From: Portulaca oleracea
Lineage: Eukaryota; Streptophyta; Magnoliopsida; Caryophyllales; Portulacaceae
Length of the DNA: 64,000 nucleotides
Direction: 5' to 3'
Assembly (NCBI GenBank): GCA_029582165.1
Contig: CM055877.1
Location: forward strand, 5,943,855 to 6,007,854
How positions within the stretch are numbered: the stretch's first letter is position 1; each line of letters opens with the position of its first letter. Under the pieces are notes generated by a model. The model was not told the origin of the DNA and searched no databases. It saw only the letters and a program-made list of their open reading frames with translations. The position numbers were made by a program, and so were the translations under genes. This document shows positions 24,055 through 35,339 of this stretch, piece after piece.

Positions 24055-24558
24055 CAGTCTTCGTGCGGCCGTGTTGGTGTGCCGTGTTGGGGGAACGCAT
24101 GCATGCCACTGTTGCTACCAAATCTGATGCATGAAGTTACTGTCTTGGCCCTTGTCGTTTGGACGTGTACTAGCTGTTGTAAATTGCTACTTGTGAAGTT
24201 GCTACTGAGATGGGCCGAGACATTGCAATTGGGCCAGCCTTGGCTTCTTCCAATTCTTCTTTTATTTCTATTTCTTCTTCAGTTTTTCTAATTCTCAATC
24301 TCCTCCTTAATTTCTTCTCAATTTGTTTACTTTTTGGGGGAATTTCACTAAAATCTACAAAATAAACCAATTCTCGACCAAGTGAAGAATATTATAGAAT
24401 TTAATATAAAAAGATTTGATTATATTGGAAAATCGACTAAAATATACAAATTAATTACCTAAAAAAAATACTAAAAATATCTATATAAAATTCAGTTATC
24501 AGCCTACAACTGTATTTCTCCTATTCTAGCTTAGAGATCTAAATAATGTGAACTAAAA

Positions 24559-25711
24559 CTATAATAACAAAAATGAAGGAGACCAATGAGAGGTTGATCT
24601 TGTTTGACCCTGAGATGTTGATCTTGTTTGACCCACTGGGCTTAACCTTCTTTGTGCCACTAACCAATCAGGGTAGTCATAGTCCGGCAGCTCAAGCTTC
24701 ATATCAAGGCCGTGTGAACCTGTGAGAGAAGGAAAAAAAAAAAAGAAAAGAAAACAAAGAACACGTAGTTAAATCAGTTTTTCAAATCATGGCAAGTAAT
24801 ACCATAAATATAATATAAATAAACAGACGTTGTATTAAAAACAAAAATACCTTCAACAGTGGTTACAGCTCGGATTGTATCGGATAGGTCATTAAGTATC
24901 CTGACAAAAAGAAATCAGTTAAGTTAAGATAGTCAATTGAATTCAGTGAAAATAAAATTATACTACCTAGCTCCTTCCCATATTATTTGTTACATTAGAC
25001 AAAATATCAAAAACCAAAATATCAATTGAATTTAGCTCATTGGAAATATAAAAATGTTGAATAAAAAAGGAAGAAGGTGAATAAAAAAGAAAAATTGAAG
25101 AAAAAGAAGGTTAATTTGTTAAATTTATAATTAATATGTTAATTATAAAGTGACAAATATTAATGGAAAAAATAAAGTTAGTTAAAGTGACAGATAATAT
25201 GGGAAAGAGGTAGTACTGTGATTAACTAATTAATGACATAGTTTATGCAATTACCCTAATCTGCTGTAAGGGTCTAACTGGCCATTGGAGAAAATTATGT
25301 TACTACTGGCCTTGATAGCCGCCTGCACTTGGAAAACAGAAGACTAAATTACTTAAAATTACCATAAGCATGAATATTTCTCAGTGATATATATGTGAAA
25401 ATGATACGTACCAATCCCCTATAGTGAGAGGCATCCCAATCTTGCCGAGGTGAAACATTAAACTTTTGTTGACACTCGTCAATGACCTCAGCTTCATTTT
25501 GGAAAGCTTCTATTGGAAGGACCAGCATATTATTGTTTTGTGCACAAAAAGATCAGCTGCTATGTCCTTTAATTCTCTACCTTCATCGGCAATGGAGTTG
25601 CAAATGGAGTGGATCCAATCGTGTGACCCGTCTGCCACTTCATTGTATTGGGCCACCCATGCGTAGGCCCGAGATAAGTATGCTCTTTGTTCAAGGGAAG
25701 ACTTCAGAGGC
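24559..25711 (-). pseudogene. S28 Pro-X carboxypeptidase-like gene, 3' exons only
   Basis: Minus-strand exons with GT-AG borders: 25711-25412, 25322-25255 (68 nt), 24900-24851 (50 nt) and 24719-24559 ending in TAG. The last three join in phase and read NIIFSNGQLDPYS, then LNDLSDTIRAV, then GSHGLDMKLELP and DWLVAQRR. This is the C-terminal half of family S28 serine peptidases (lysosomal Pro-X carboxypeptidase): the Asp of NG-LDP and the His of the G-H-LD block are present. The exons carrying the nucleophile Ser (GGSYGG) were not found upstream, and the first exon changes frame near 25560 before LVLPIEAFQNEAE. It could be a truncated pseudogene or a gene whose 5' half lies far upstream. A MITE occupies the intron at 24961-25214. 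Confidence 0.72.
24961..25214. mobile_element. MITE in an intron of the S28-like gene
   Basis: Left TACTACCT..CCTTCCCATATTA and right TAATATGGGAAAGAGGTAGTA are inverted repeats with TA borders. It lies between exons 25255-25322 and 24851-24900. Confidence 0.75.
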
Positions 25712-26318
25712 CTGATTAATAATATTATTATTAATATTAATAATATCAAACCCTAGCTAGGATAATTAATTAGTCTATTAGGGTTTTTTGCATTTTGGAC
25801 CCCGAATTTTAGGGGTATTTACATTCTGAACTCTTGGTTTTCAACTTTAACTTTTTGGACTCTAAAGTTTGTAGGCTGAAAAAAAAGGACCCTACAGTTT
25901 GTGAGGTGAAAAAAAAGTATGTTTCCCGTTTTTCTTTTTCTTTCCATATTTGAATTTCTCCCTCGATTGGTATCAAACTTCAAGACTAAGGTTAAGACCG
26001 ATATTGTTCAAACTATTGTTAGCCATGCACGATGATCGATACCCCAACTTCAGCGGTACTGTTCATAGGATCACATGACAGAATTTGATCTGCATTTATT
26101 ACCACTGAACGTAAAAGAAGATACACAAAGAAATGAAGGTATAGTTCATGACAGTGATGCCATGAACAACCATAGAGAATAAAAAGAAAATAGGATAATA
26201 GAAGAGTAACTTAGGCATGGTTGTGGGCAATATATTTGGGATTCTACCTCTCCCCTCTTGAAAATCTATGGTCTACACTATGAATTGCATGCCAGGAACG
26301 TAGAAAACACATATATAT
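25712..26318. other. Unassigned
   Basis: An (AAT)n-like tract near 25715-25750 and a patch at 25780-25930 with GCATTTTGGACCCC-like text resembling transposon ends. No upstream S28 exon could be read. Confidence 0.4.
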
Positions 26319-27275
26319 TGTAATACCCCGGATATGTGGTTAAAGTGTGGCTTAAAAGAATTAAAATGACTACTTATATCACCAAGGCGCACCTTCTTTT
26401 ATGGTAGCTCATCCGTTGGGAACTCCTCAGTTAAGCGTGCTTGGCTGGAAGTAGTCAAAGGATGGGTGTGTTGATGTAAAATCGGTGTAGGATGGGAATT
26501 TACTCGGGTATTCAAGTGAGTCGAAGGCATGCCTTCTCTCCTTCGACTTATATAACTGTCGTATATAGTCTGCAGGATAAAACACTCGCCTTGTAGGAAC
26601 TTAGACTCAAACTCTCATGTCAACCTTAGAGATTGTGGCCACCAAAAACCAAGGAGATGAGATTCTCGTTGGAATGAATATAATGGGTCCTATGTCAACA
26701 ACTTGCAAATGGTATTCTTAGACTTGGTACCATTTTACATCATCTTGAAATGACATCATATCCACCCTATTTATAAGCCATGAAGAGGCACTTGGATAGG
26801 GTGGATATGGATAAGATTCAACCACCTTTTCAAGTGGATAGAATTTCTTGTCATCATTGGATAATGCAGATAATAACATAATTAAATTACTATTATCCAC
26901 TCATAACATGTATGAACGCATGCTTAAATAATCCATGCATAAAACCAACTAAATATTATCAAAGTTACCTCCTTACTTGGTAACACATACCCATGTTACC
27001 CTTAATAGGGCCAATTAGGTCCCGAAAAGTCTACCCGACTTTTCCTTATACCCAATAGCCCATCTTATGAGTTAACTTAGATAAAATCGAGCCACTAAAC
27101 TTATCATACACTTGAAATTATCCAACAGGGTGACCTCCTGGGAAGTTTTCCCAGGCAGCGTGTGAGCGAGGACGAAGCATGCTGGAAAGACTTGTGGTGA
27201 TTTGTGGGGCCAGTCAGCGATCCTTGAAGCGATTACTGGTAATGTCCACGGCCCGGGAGGGGCCGGGGCGTTACA
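26319..27275 (+). mobile_element. Cassandra-like solo LTR (5S rRNA-derived), with insertion
   Basis: Starts TGTAATACCCCGG and ends CCGGGGCGTTACA, flanked by TATAT (26314-26318 and 27276-27280). Positions about 26410-26468 plus 27133-27150 reproduce the internal promoter of plant 5S rRNA: GAACTCCTCAGTTAAGCGTG, then GTAGTC.AAGGATGGGTG, continuing after the insertion with ACCTCCTGGGAAGT. A 5S-derived segment in a short LTR defines the Cassandra TRIM family. Without the insertion the LTR is about 298 bp. No primer-binding site follows, so it is a solo LTR and not a 5S gene. Confidence 0.85.
26469..27127. mobile_element. Solo LTR inserted in the 5S-derived segment
   Basis: 659 bp, TGTTGATG...ATCCAACA, flanked by GGGTG at 26464-26468 and 27128-27132. 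It carries a TATA-like CTATTTATAAG near 26765. The family is not identified. Confidence 0.82.
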
Positions 27276-27280
27276 TATAT

Positions 27281-28225
27281 AGTTGAGGAAATGGGATGAA
27301 TGAATTGAATGATTTCGGACCAGGCTTCATCCCCCTCAACATCCATCTACAACCACCATTTTCAGCCTCATCAAAGCTTCATCTCCAAGGCAAGAATAAA
27401 TACATACGGTTGAGTCTTCTCTGTTTAGTAACTAGCTTTAATTTGTTATCACTTATTATCACCTCTCCTGATTGTGCTTCTTATTACTGGGTCTTGCATT
27501 TTGCTCGTGTCCACATTACCTTAGCTACGACATTAGGTACGTTTGAGTATTAGAAAAGTATAAATGGGTAACAAGCAAGGTTGTTCAAATCGAGATTCTG
27601 ACTCGAATCTATGAGGTAGTTAGGATCGTAATTAACCCATATAGGGTCGTGGATCGTGTGTAAATAGTAAAATCGTATCGATAATTTTAGATCATAAAAT
27701 CGTAAGATCGTAGATCAGGATCGAGATATTAATAACTATGGTAACACCGTAACAAGACGTTAGATTACATCATTTTTTCGACTCTATCTTGACTTCCTTT
27801 TGGAGACTTTGAGTATTAGTATGCTATTTAAGCAAACTAACATTCATGCTGGCTCTAGCTCATAAATTACTGCAATGAGTTGAAGGCAGCTACTGTGGCT
27901 TTCAAAGATGGTCGATAAATAAGTTGTAAAACCCTCACAGAAACCCAGGACAAATAAGTTGTTGCCCTTGATAATTTTTTCGTGGACTAGTTTTTTGAGT
28001 TAGATAGTATTGGTCCCTGATGGCATATTGCATTTTATAGGATCTTGGATCGTGTGTAAATAGTAGAATCGTATCGAGGATTTTGGAGGAGTATTGGTCC
28101 TGTTATTTGTGTATATACCTTTGGATAGATATATTTGGTTCCATTTGGACCATTTCCACGATATAGATAATTATTTTTCCACATCTACATCAAATTTAAG
28201 ATTATGTCCCTGATGGCATATTGCA
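27281..28225. other. Unassigned, with short repeats
   Basis: Several GATCGTGTGTAAATAGTA-like phrases (27655, 28045) and a duplicated 30-bp segment (GATGGCATATTGCATTTTAT at about 28018 and 28211). The latter lies at the start of the CACTA-related exon. Confidence 0.4.
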
Positions 28226-28690
28226 TTTTATAGGATGCGATAAATGAGAAATTAAGTGAGCTTCCGAACAGTACAGAAATAACTAATGGAAGTGTTGCTT
28301 GGGAAGGTGATATTTATTCTCAAGTTATGAAAAAAAGTAGTTGGGCCGGAAAGAAGGGGTCGAGTTCGTGGTCTAGGGATGGGTCCTAAATCTTTGGCTT
28401 CCGTTTCATCCTCATCGTCTCAATGTTGAGAATACAAAGATGATGATCATGATCAATGTGCCCAAAGAATGGAATTTTTAGAAGTTGAGAATGAAAGATT
28501 GAGAGATGAAATGACTGATCTTCGACGGGGGCAAACTCGAATTCTAACGATGCTAGCAAGTCGTTTTGATGAAGGTAGCATGAATGATACATTACCATCT
28601 CCTTCAACAAGGACAAGAAATGAACGGGTAGTTTTTATAATTTTAAAGTTTCTTATACTTGAAACCATAAAGTGTGATTATAACTCTTAA
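28226..28690 (+). pseudogene. En/Spm-family (CACTA) transposase-associated gene, C-terminal fragment
   Basis: The reading INEKLSELPN, then GSVAWEGDIYSQVM, changes frame near 28370 and continues as a coiled-coil piece RMEFLEVENERLRDEMTDLR. This combination is typical of the C terminus of the plant Ptta/En/Spm transposase family. Frameshifted and truncated. Confidence 0.7.
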
Positions 28691-29725
28691 AAGTATTCTT
28701 AATTTTACTTTTTCTTTCCTTATATAGGTTACTCGAAATTTATATATATAGTTCATGAATGTTGAATGTGTGCCCTTATTTTGCAGCCGATAATGTTAAG
28801 GTATGGAGCCTCTCAATTCTATTTCAATTCTCTTGTTTTTTTTATATATATAATCACAATATTATAATACTGTAATAGTTTTTGTCTAAGTGTATGTAGT
28901 AATAGTAGTTTTTTTATTTTTTTTATGATGAGTTATTATATATATTTAAGGAACAATAGCCAAAAGTTTTGGTCACAAAATTTTAGACAACAGGGACAAC
29001 AAAAAATTTCAAAAATCTCTATTTTTTCATCATCTTGAAAATCTTGTTAGTAAACTTGTGACTTGTGATTGTACTGTCTACAATACTAGTCTAACAGTAT
29101 ACTTGATGTGTACATTTGCATAATATGTTTTTTTTTTTTATACTTGGTGTGGTAAAATTGATCTTGACGTAAGTTTTGTTGTTAACTTGTGCAGGTGATG
29201 ACAAAGAGAAGCTTTTTGTTGAATAAAATTGTTTCAATGAGATTCGATTGACTATTTCTCAATTTGTATAGACTAGAGGATGTCAAACTAGTGAATACAA
29301 AATTTTTGTTTATTTTGTAGGCTAAACTTGAAACCTCCAAGTGGTCTTTTATATCTAGTTAGTTGAATTGTATGTGATACATTACAATTCATGACTAATA
29401 CTATTCAATGTGAAATCAAGTTTCATTTTGGAAAAATTGTGCTTTGAATATATTGTTTTATCAATTATTAAGCAGGTTCATATAATTGGTCAGATTCAAT
29501 ACAAAAGTACTACATTGGAGATTAAGGCCAATGTGGAAAATCTAGATCATTATATCTTTTTATAACATATGCCCTAGAGCGGCATTTACAATAAATGCCA
29601 CACAAACTTATGGTGACATCGCTTCTAGCGTCATTTGTGTAAATGTCGCTATAGGCTGTAGCGGAATTTATAAATGCCGCTATAGGGCAAAATAAATTCC
29701 GCTGTAGCCCGTTTGTGTTGTAGTG
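28691..29725 (+). mobile_element. 3' part of a CACTA element
   Basis: The last bases are GTTTGTGTTGTAGTG, i.e. the complement of a CACTACAA terminus, preceded by subterminal repeats AGCGGCATTTA / TAAATGCCGCT between 29575 and 29700. The 5' CACTA end was not located. Confidence 0.7.
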
Positions 29726-29726
29726 T

Positions 29727-30310
29727 TGACTGAGTATAGGAATCTGCTTCCAAAGGTTTTTCCAGTAAACTACCAATCTTGTCGAGCCCTTCCATACTCA
29801 TGTAATGCAAATCACCCTAATGAGAATAGAGGCAAATTTATCACATTTAGTAGGATTACCCAGCGCCCAAGACTTCAAAACAAGAGGCTTCTTATCAAAA
29901 TAGAAGATATGCTTATCCAACACCTTCTAACATTCAGCAATCGAATGAAATATGAAAATGAAAACTCCATCTAGTTGCCAATAAACCTTATCCAAACCAC
30001 TCCACATTTGGGAAGCAAATCTCTCCATAACAACACCCAAAGATGGATTTGCTTCCAGGACAAAGCCAATTAATGAGGATTCACAATACGCAATTTCAGA
30101 CACCACACCATCCCGATCTATTTTCCGGGTCATAACTCCATTAACCTCAATAGGTTTTGCAAAATGCAACTTCATATCTGATACTAAAGAAGACTCACTA
30201 TCCACTGTCGATTGAGAACTCACTGGAGATTTCAATCCAGTCAAAGACTCAAAATCGCTTCTCGACACAGCTTTTTCAACATCCCCAATTCCACTTCATC
30301 CATCACACCG
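29727..30310 (-). pseudogene. LINE ORF1-like (DUF4283) fragment
   Basis: The minus-strand frame 30268-29927 reads EANPSLGVVMERFASQMW..LDKVYWQLDGVFIFIF, the DUF4283 pattern found in plant non-LTR retrotransposon ORF1 and related zinc-knuckle proteins. It continues in broken frames to about 29740, where it abuts the CACTA end. Confidence 0.6.
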
Positions 30311-30408
30311 TTAGCAAGTAAAAGTGGAGGATAACCCATAAAAGTAACATCAACAAAGGCACCATCAACCCACGAACATTCAGTGGCCAAAATGGACGCC
30401 GAGAGACG

Positions 30409-30411
<3 letters not shown>

Positions 30412-30486
<75 letters not shown>
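30412..30486. repeat. (TA)n microsatellite
   Basis: About 36 TA units. Confidence 0.95.
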
Positions 30487-30488
<2 letters not shown>

Positions 30489-30695
30489 TCTCCGTTTCGA
30501 ATTAATTGACATTTTAACTAACTTATTTTGTTTCAAAATAATTGTCACTTTCCTATTTCCCATACCTAATTCAATTATTTTACATTAATTATTAGAAATA
30601 GAAAAGGCAAATGCAATTGAGGTTTGATAGTTATTATAGTTATATATTGCTTGTGTGAAAATTCTAATTCCGTCAATTATTTTAAAACAGAGGGA

Positions 30696-30698
<3 letters not shown>
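30486..30698. mobile_element. Stowaway-like MITE between TA tracts
   Basis: TACTCTCCGTTTCGAATTAA at the left and TTTTAAAACAGAGGGAGTA at the right; no coding. Both flanks are (TA)n. Confidence 0.7.

Positions 30699-30741
<43 letters not shown>
30697..30741. repeat. (TA)n microsatellite
   Basis: About 22 TA units, immediately before the foldback element. Confidence 0.95.
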
Positions 30742-30743
<2 letters not shown>

Positions 30744-31393
30744 ATATAATGAGAAGAAGGATTTTGTGAGAAGAAAAGCATAGCAAATCATAACCATTGG
30801 TTCTAAGATCAAGGGTAGATATTAATCTTGTTTTTTTTTTTTCTTCTTTTTTTGTTGGGAAAATGTGAATAATAAATGCTGCAATCTTTCTTTTTTTTGT
30901 TGGCTGGGAAAAAAAGAGCAATTAATACCGTATGATTTCCAATGACATGCTACTTAATTCGCAGCTCTAGAGAACTCATGCATAATGAACATCAACTATA
31001 CCCATAATGAACATTAACTATATCATAAACGAATGTCAACTATACCATAAATGAACACCACATATACCCAGAATGAACATCAACTATACCATAAATGAAC
31101 GTCAACTATACCATAAATGAACACCACCTATACCTAGAATGAACATCAACTATACCCTAAACGAACATCAATTATACCCTAAATGAACATTAACATGCCA
31201 TGATATGAACAATAATTGTGTGTTTGTCCTCACCTTTTATCAAACTCATTCATGGTATAGTTGATGTTTATTCTGAGTATATGTAGTGTTCATTTATTGT
31301 ATAGTTGACGTTCGCTTATGGTATAATTGATGTTCATTCTGGGTATAGTTGATGTTCATTCTGTGTATAGGTGGTGTTCATTTATGGTATAGT

Positions 31394-32732
31394 CTCAGGG
31401 ACGGAGGGTGGGCAAGGCAAGGAGAGGTCATTGCCCCCCCCCCCCGGAACTTTTTAAAATTAAGACTATGAAGTCAAGTTCTCACTCAAGTTTTTTTATT
31501 GGCTAAATTGGTAAAGCCTTATTTGGTTGTTATTGAGGTCTTGGGTTCTACGCTTGCTTGGATTGTATTTTTGTATTTCTCCCCTTTGCTTCCATAATTT
31601 GTTGTTTGATATTGTCATTATTATTTCTCTCTTAAAGACTTTTTCAACCATTTTTCTGTAGGTAAAGACTTGCATCATATTATACAAAATTCAATATTAT
31701 TTTTGTTATGTTATTAATATTTGTCTCATTTACAATCCCAACAACTATAATTCCTTTTTTACCCCTAATTAATAGATTCATTTATCACTTTTTACAATTC
31801 CAACAACTATTATGTTTAATTAATGTAGGGGTAATTTGGGTAAATTACAAACTTTTTACCTCAATTCCCGATACACATTGGTTTTCTTGAGTTAGGTAGA
31901 TGGACAAATAAAATGGGACAGAGGTAGCAGCATTTAATGACGGGATAGTATTTTTCAAAATAATTTCCTCCTGGGATATATAGAACTTTTTTCAAATTAT
32001 TAAAATTTATAGTAAAACGGTTTTGCTAAATGTCGCCCTGAAGGCGATGGATAAGGAGTATTTGAATTTGTTTTATATCTTATTTTTGGTGTGAATCTAA
32101 ATTGATTTTATATCATAATATCTATTATATACTACTTTCCTATTAGAAAAGTAAAATTAAGATATTAGAGAATTAAAGTTTCCATGAGGGGATCAAATCT
32201 TTTGAAAAATAAAATATTGTCCCTATCAAATTTAAGTAATAACAAGAAGTATAATTAAAAATAATTAATTAGACATGATTTTATTTTTATAATAGGAAAG
32301 TATTTTATAATAGATATTATGATATAAAATCAATTTAGATTCACACCAAAAATAAGATATAAAACAAATTTAAATATTTTTTATCCATCGCCCCTAGGCG
32401 ACATTTAGCAAAACCGATAATAAAATAGGTTTTAGTCACTCATACTATTTGTCACCTTAACTAGTTTTTTTAGTTTCATAATATTTTTCATTTTGCAATT
32501 ACAATTACATATTAATTACTAGTTTACCAATTTTAACACTTGTTATTTATTTTTTGTCCCTCTCTCACCATTAATATTATGTATGTTCATTAATTATTAG
32601 GCAACTTATATATATATATATATTTTTGTGCAACGTTGATACTCTTCCTAAAATTCAAAAGCGATAAAAAATATAAAACTGATGGAGTAATATTTTTGCC
32701 CCCCTTGATATCATATGCTGGCTTCGTCCCTG
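31394..32732. mobile_element. hAT-type element inserted in the foldback arm
   Basis: CAGGGACGGAG (31396) and CTTCGTCCCTG (ends 32732) are inverted ends. GGTATAGT at 31386-31393 and 32733-32740 is an 8-bp duplication. A C-run of about 12 lies at 31436-31445. No intact transposase. It contains a nested MITE at 32018. Confidence 0.82.
32018..32416. mobile_element. Mutator-like MITE with ~135-bp inverted repeats
   Basis: The ends CGGTTTTGCTAAATGTCGCC and its complement extend as an inverted repeat over about 130 bp on each side. The flanks ATAGTAAAA (32009-32017) and ATAATAAAA (32417-32425) are a 9-bp duplication with one mismatch, the size made by Mutator transposases. Confidence 0.8.
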
Positions 32733-33073
32733 GGTATAGTTGATGTTCATTCTGGGTATATATGGTGTTCATTTATAGTATAATTGAAGTTCGTTTATGG
32801 TATAGTTGATGTTCATTATCGGTATAGTTGATGTTTATTCTAGATTCTTTATAGTTGCGAATTAATTAGCATGTCATTGGAAATCATACTGTATTAATTG
32901 CTCTCTCTTTCTCAGCCAACAAAAAAAAAAGGTTGCATAATTTATTATTCACATTTTCTCAACCAAAAAAATAGAAAAAAGCAAGATTAATACCCATCCA
33001 TGATCTTGGAACCAATGGTTACGATTTGCTATGTTTTTCTTCTCACAAAATCCTTCTTCTTATTATATCAATC

Positions 33074-33076
<3 letters not shown>

Positions 33077-33146
<70 letters not shown>
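33077..33146. repeat. (TA)n microsatellite
   Basis: About 35 TA units directly after the foldback element. Confidence 0.95.
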
Positions 33147-33148
<2 letters not shown>

Positions 33149-34546
33149 AAAAACGTTTGTGTACGTAGGGTTACGTTCTTTGTTGTTTTTAAAGTAATGA
33201 ATTTTTATTAATATACTCATAAGTGATATTAATAAATAAGAATAATTTTCATATTTTGTGTCTTTTTCATTTGTGTTACATGTTCCTTTGTCTATGTTTA
33301 TTTTCTTTCTTTTTTTGCTTTCTTATGATGCTTCATTTTATATGTCTAATCAATCTTAATTTAATAATAAAGGAAAACTAAAATTAAAATAAAGATTAAC
33401 ACAAAGGATTAACGTGGAATTAATTCAAATCGAAGAAAAAATAACGAATGATGCACTTTGTTAAATGATTACAACCATGTTTATCAAAGATTTCCATATA
33501 AATCACAATCTTTGTCCAATCACGAATGATGCACTTTGTCAAATGATTGGTACGCGTCACACAACTCCATCAAAGACACAAAAATTACATATCAATCTCA
33601 TGTGGTACATAAAAATCAAACACCCAATTGCTTGTAATATAAAATAAGCCTAACATTAGGTCCAGCTTATAGCCAAGGCAACCCAATAATTTATGGGGTT
33701 AATAAGAGTTTCTTGGCGATCAAACACATCCAATTGTTTGTAATAAAAAAGCTAAGTGGATGGAAAATTAAGTGTTTCTTCTCAGAAGATAACGCCCAGC
33801 CAAGTTATCTCTCAAAATTTTACGAAAGTATGTAGCCTCTTGTAGAAACCAACACACCAAACACATCAATTAAACAACAACAATATCCTGCATCGTATCA
33901 GATGAGGAAAAAAAAATCAAAATGGGACAAGGAAATCACAAAAACCGCTTCCACATCACTTGAAATGACCTCGGTCACCAACAACATGATCGGTGTCATG
34001 CCAAAGACTCTTTGACATGCCACATGACCCTTGTCAGCTCTGATTCTGTCTTGTGTCGTCCTTATCATGCTACGATCAGACTTTTTCAAATTTATTATTT
34101 TAGCTCCACACAATAACCCAACATAAAGATATTCTAAATACGATTTAAACATGTTCAAATATAACTTTTAAAATGATTTAAGTAAAATTCAAAAAATGAA
34201 TCAAGATAATTCCTTATCATTTTTATGTATAACATATCAAATTAATGAATAGGTTAAAGAGAAGACAAAGGATGACAAAAACTCCATTTCCGGGGGGAAA
34301 AAATCCATTCGTCTAATCTCAGCTTAATTTGGGGAGGCTTGTTCCATTCAAAAACTGCAGACACAGAAGCTAGCATGCATCCCCCCGCCCTTCTCTTCTC
34401 AAAGCTTAATCGACCGATGCAATTCAACCACGCATGCAATGATGTGATGATGAATACAAATCAATGAACACGAAAATAAATTAATAATAGCGCAATTCAA
34501 GTGAATTAAGCTAAGTATACCCAGGAAGAATCCATATATATTCTCC
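33147..34546. other. Intergenic; short direct repeats near 33445-33740
   Basis: CGAATGATGCACTTTGT-AAATGATT occurs at 33446 and 33524. A second pair, CCAATTG-TTGTAATA, occurs at about 33621 and 33730. No gene is supported. Confidence 0.4.
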
Positions 34547-35260
34547 CTAAAGATCTATGAGTGCCAAGGCAGCAGTAACCCCAGCAATTAGGGCCAAAAC
34601 CACAGCAGAGTTTGCAACATTGGATGAGGAGGAAACATTTTTGTCACTGGTAGAGTCTAAAGCTACAGGGGTGGGACCCTCCTCATCCTCATCCTCAGCC
34701 GTGGGTGGTGCCAACTCATCTTGATCATCTCCTGACGTCGGCGGTGTTGGAAACTCGTCTACCTGTGGCGGCGGAAAGTAGTCGTCAACTATTTCGTCAC
34801 CATCCGGCGCTGGTGATGCGGGCGACGGCGGCTCCACCTCTGACGATGTTGGCGGCATTATTGTCCGTTCTGGATCAGTCTACGGTGGACTATGAGAAGC
34901 GGTCTCGGACCTCGCGGGGTCAGGTGGTGGGGTGACTGTCGCTTCTGCTTGTGGCGGCTGTCGAGGAACAAACTCAGCTGTCTGTGGGATGAACTGCTCC
35001 GGCGGCTCGATTTCAGGTGAGGGGGACATCTGAAAGGGCCTCGTGAACATGTCCATGAAACTCATCGGGGGCCGACTCCGTGGGCCCAGTGTTGGTGTTG
35101 GTGTTGGTGCTGGTGCTGGTGCAGGCCCGGGTCCTGGTGCCGGTGCAGGTGCGGGCCCACGTAACTGTGCATCCGCAAAGCAGGCAATAACTGCCAGTAT
35201 TGATGATGTCACCATGAGCCAGTTCGTCATATTTCCCCTTGTAACCTTCATTTTCAACAT
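34547..35260 (-). pseudogene. Arabinogalactan-like, GPI-anchored proline-rich protein with in-frame stop
   Basis: One frame runs from ATG 35260 to TAG 34547-34549 and is broken only by a TAG at 34880-34882. The N terminus is a signal peptide ending near CFADAQ. Then comes an AGP glycomodule (APAPAPGPGPAPAPAP and TPTPT), in which hydroxyproline O-glycosylation is expected, and a long acidic, proline-rich middle (EPPEQFIP, PPTSGDDQDELAPP). A serine-rich linker precedes a hydrophobic tail (VVLALIAGVTAALAL) typical of a GPI-anchor signal. The intact frame would be about 237 codons. A minus-strand TATATAA lies at 35329-35336. The product would sit at the plasma membrane/cell wall. Retention of a functional-looking GPI tail after the stop suggests a recent nonsense change, readthrough, or a sequence error. 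Confidence 0.72.
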
Positions 35261-35328
35261 CTTTTGTACGTTAATTTGAGAGATGGTATTGTTGGATTTA
35301 TTGCAGCTTCAGCACGTACGTAATACTG

Positions 35329-35336
35329 TTATATAG
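35329..35336 (-). promoter_or_regulatory. TATA box of the AGP-like gene
   Basis: TATATAA on the minus strand, about 70 bp upstream of the ATG. Confidence 0.5.
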
Positions 35337-35339
35337 AAT

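Larger units (their letters stand above)
30741..33072. mobile_element. Foldback element with long repeat-built arms
   Basis: The left arm (30741 to about 31210) and right arm (about 31250-31393 plus 32741-33072) are inverted copies. Outer ends read TTGATATAATGAGAAGAAGG and its complement. The inner part of each arm is a tandem array of about 21-bp units (AATGAACATCAACTATACC). No coding sequence belongs to it. The right arm is split by a hAT element, and both outer ends abut (TA)n. Confidence 0.82.

Noticed and set aside
26395..26468. Possible 5S rRNA gene
   Set aside because: The 5S-like text lies inside a TG...CA LTR with a 5-bp duplication, is interrupted by another LTR and lacks the 5S ends, so a Cassandra-type LTR explains it better.
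30303..30921. Minus-strand frames rich in YIYIYI
   Set aside because: Direct translation of (TA)n microsatellites.
34705..35279. Plus-strand frames of 76-78 aa opposite the AGP-like gene
   Set aside because: They are complement shadows of the GC-rich proline codons and show no domain or start context.
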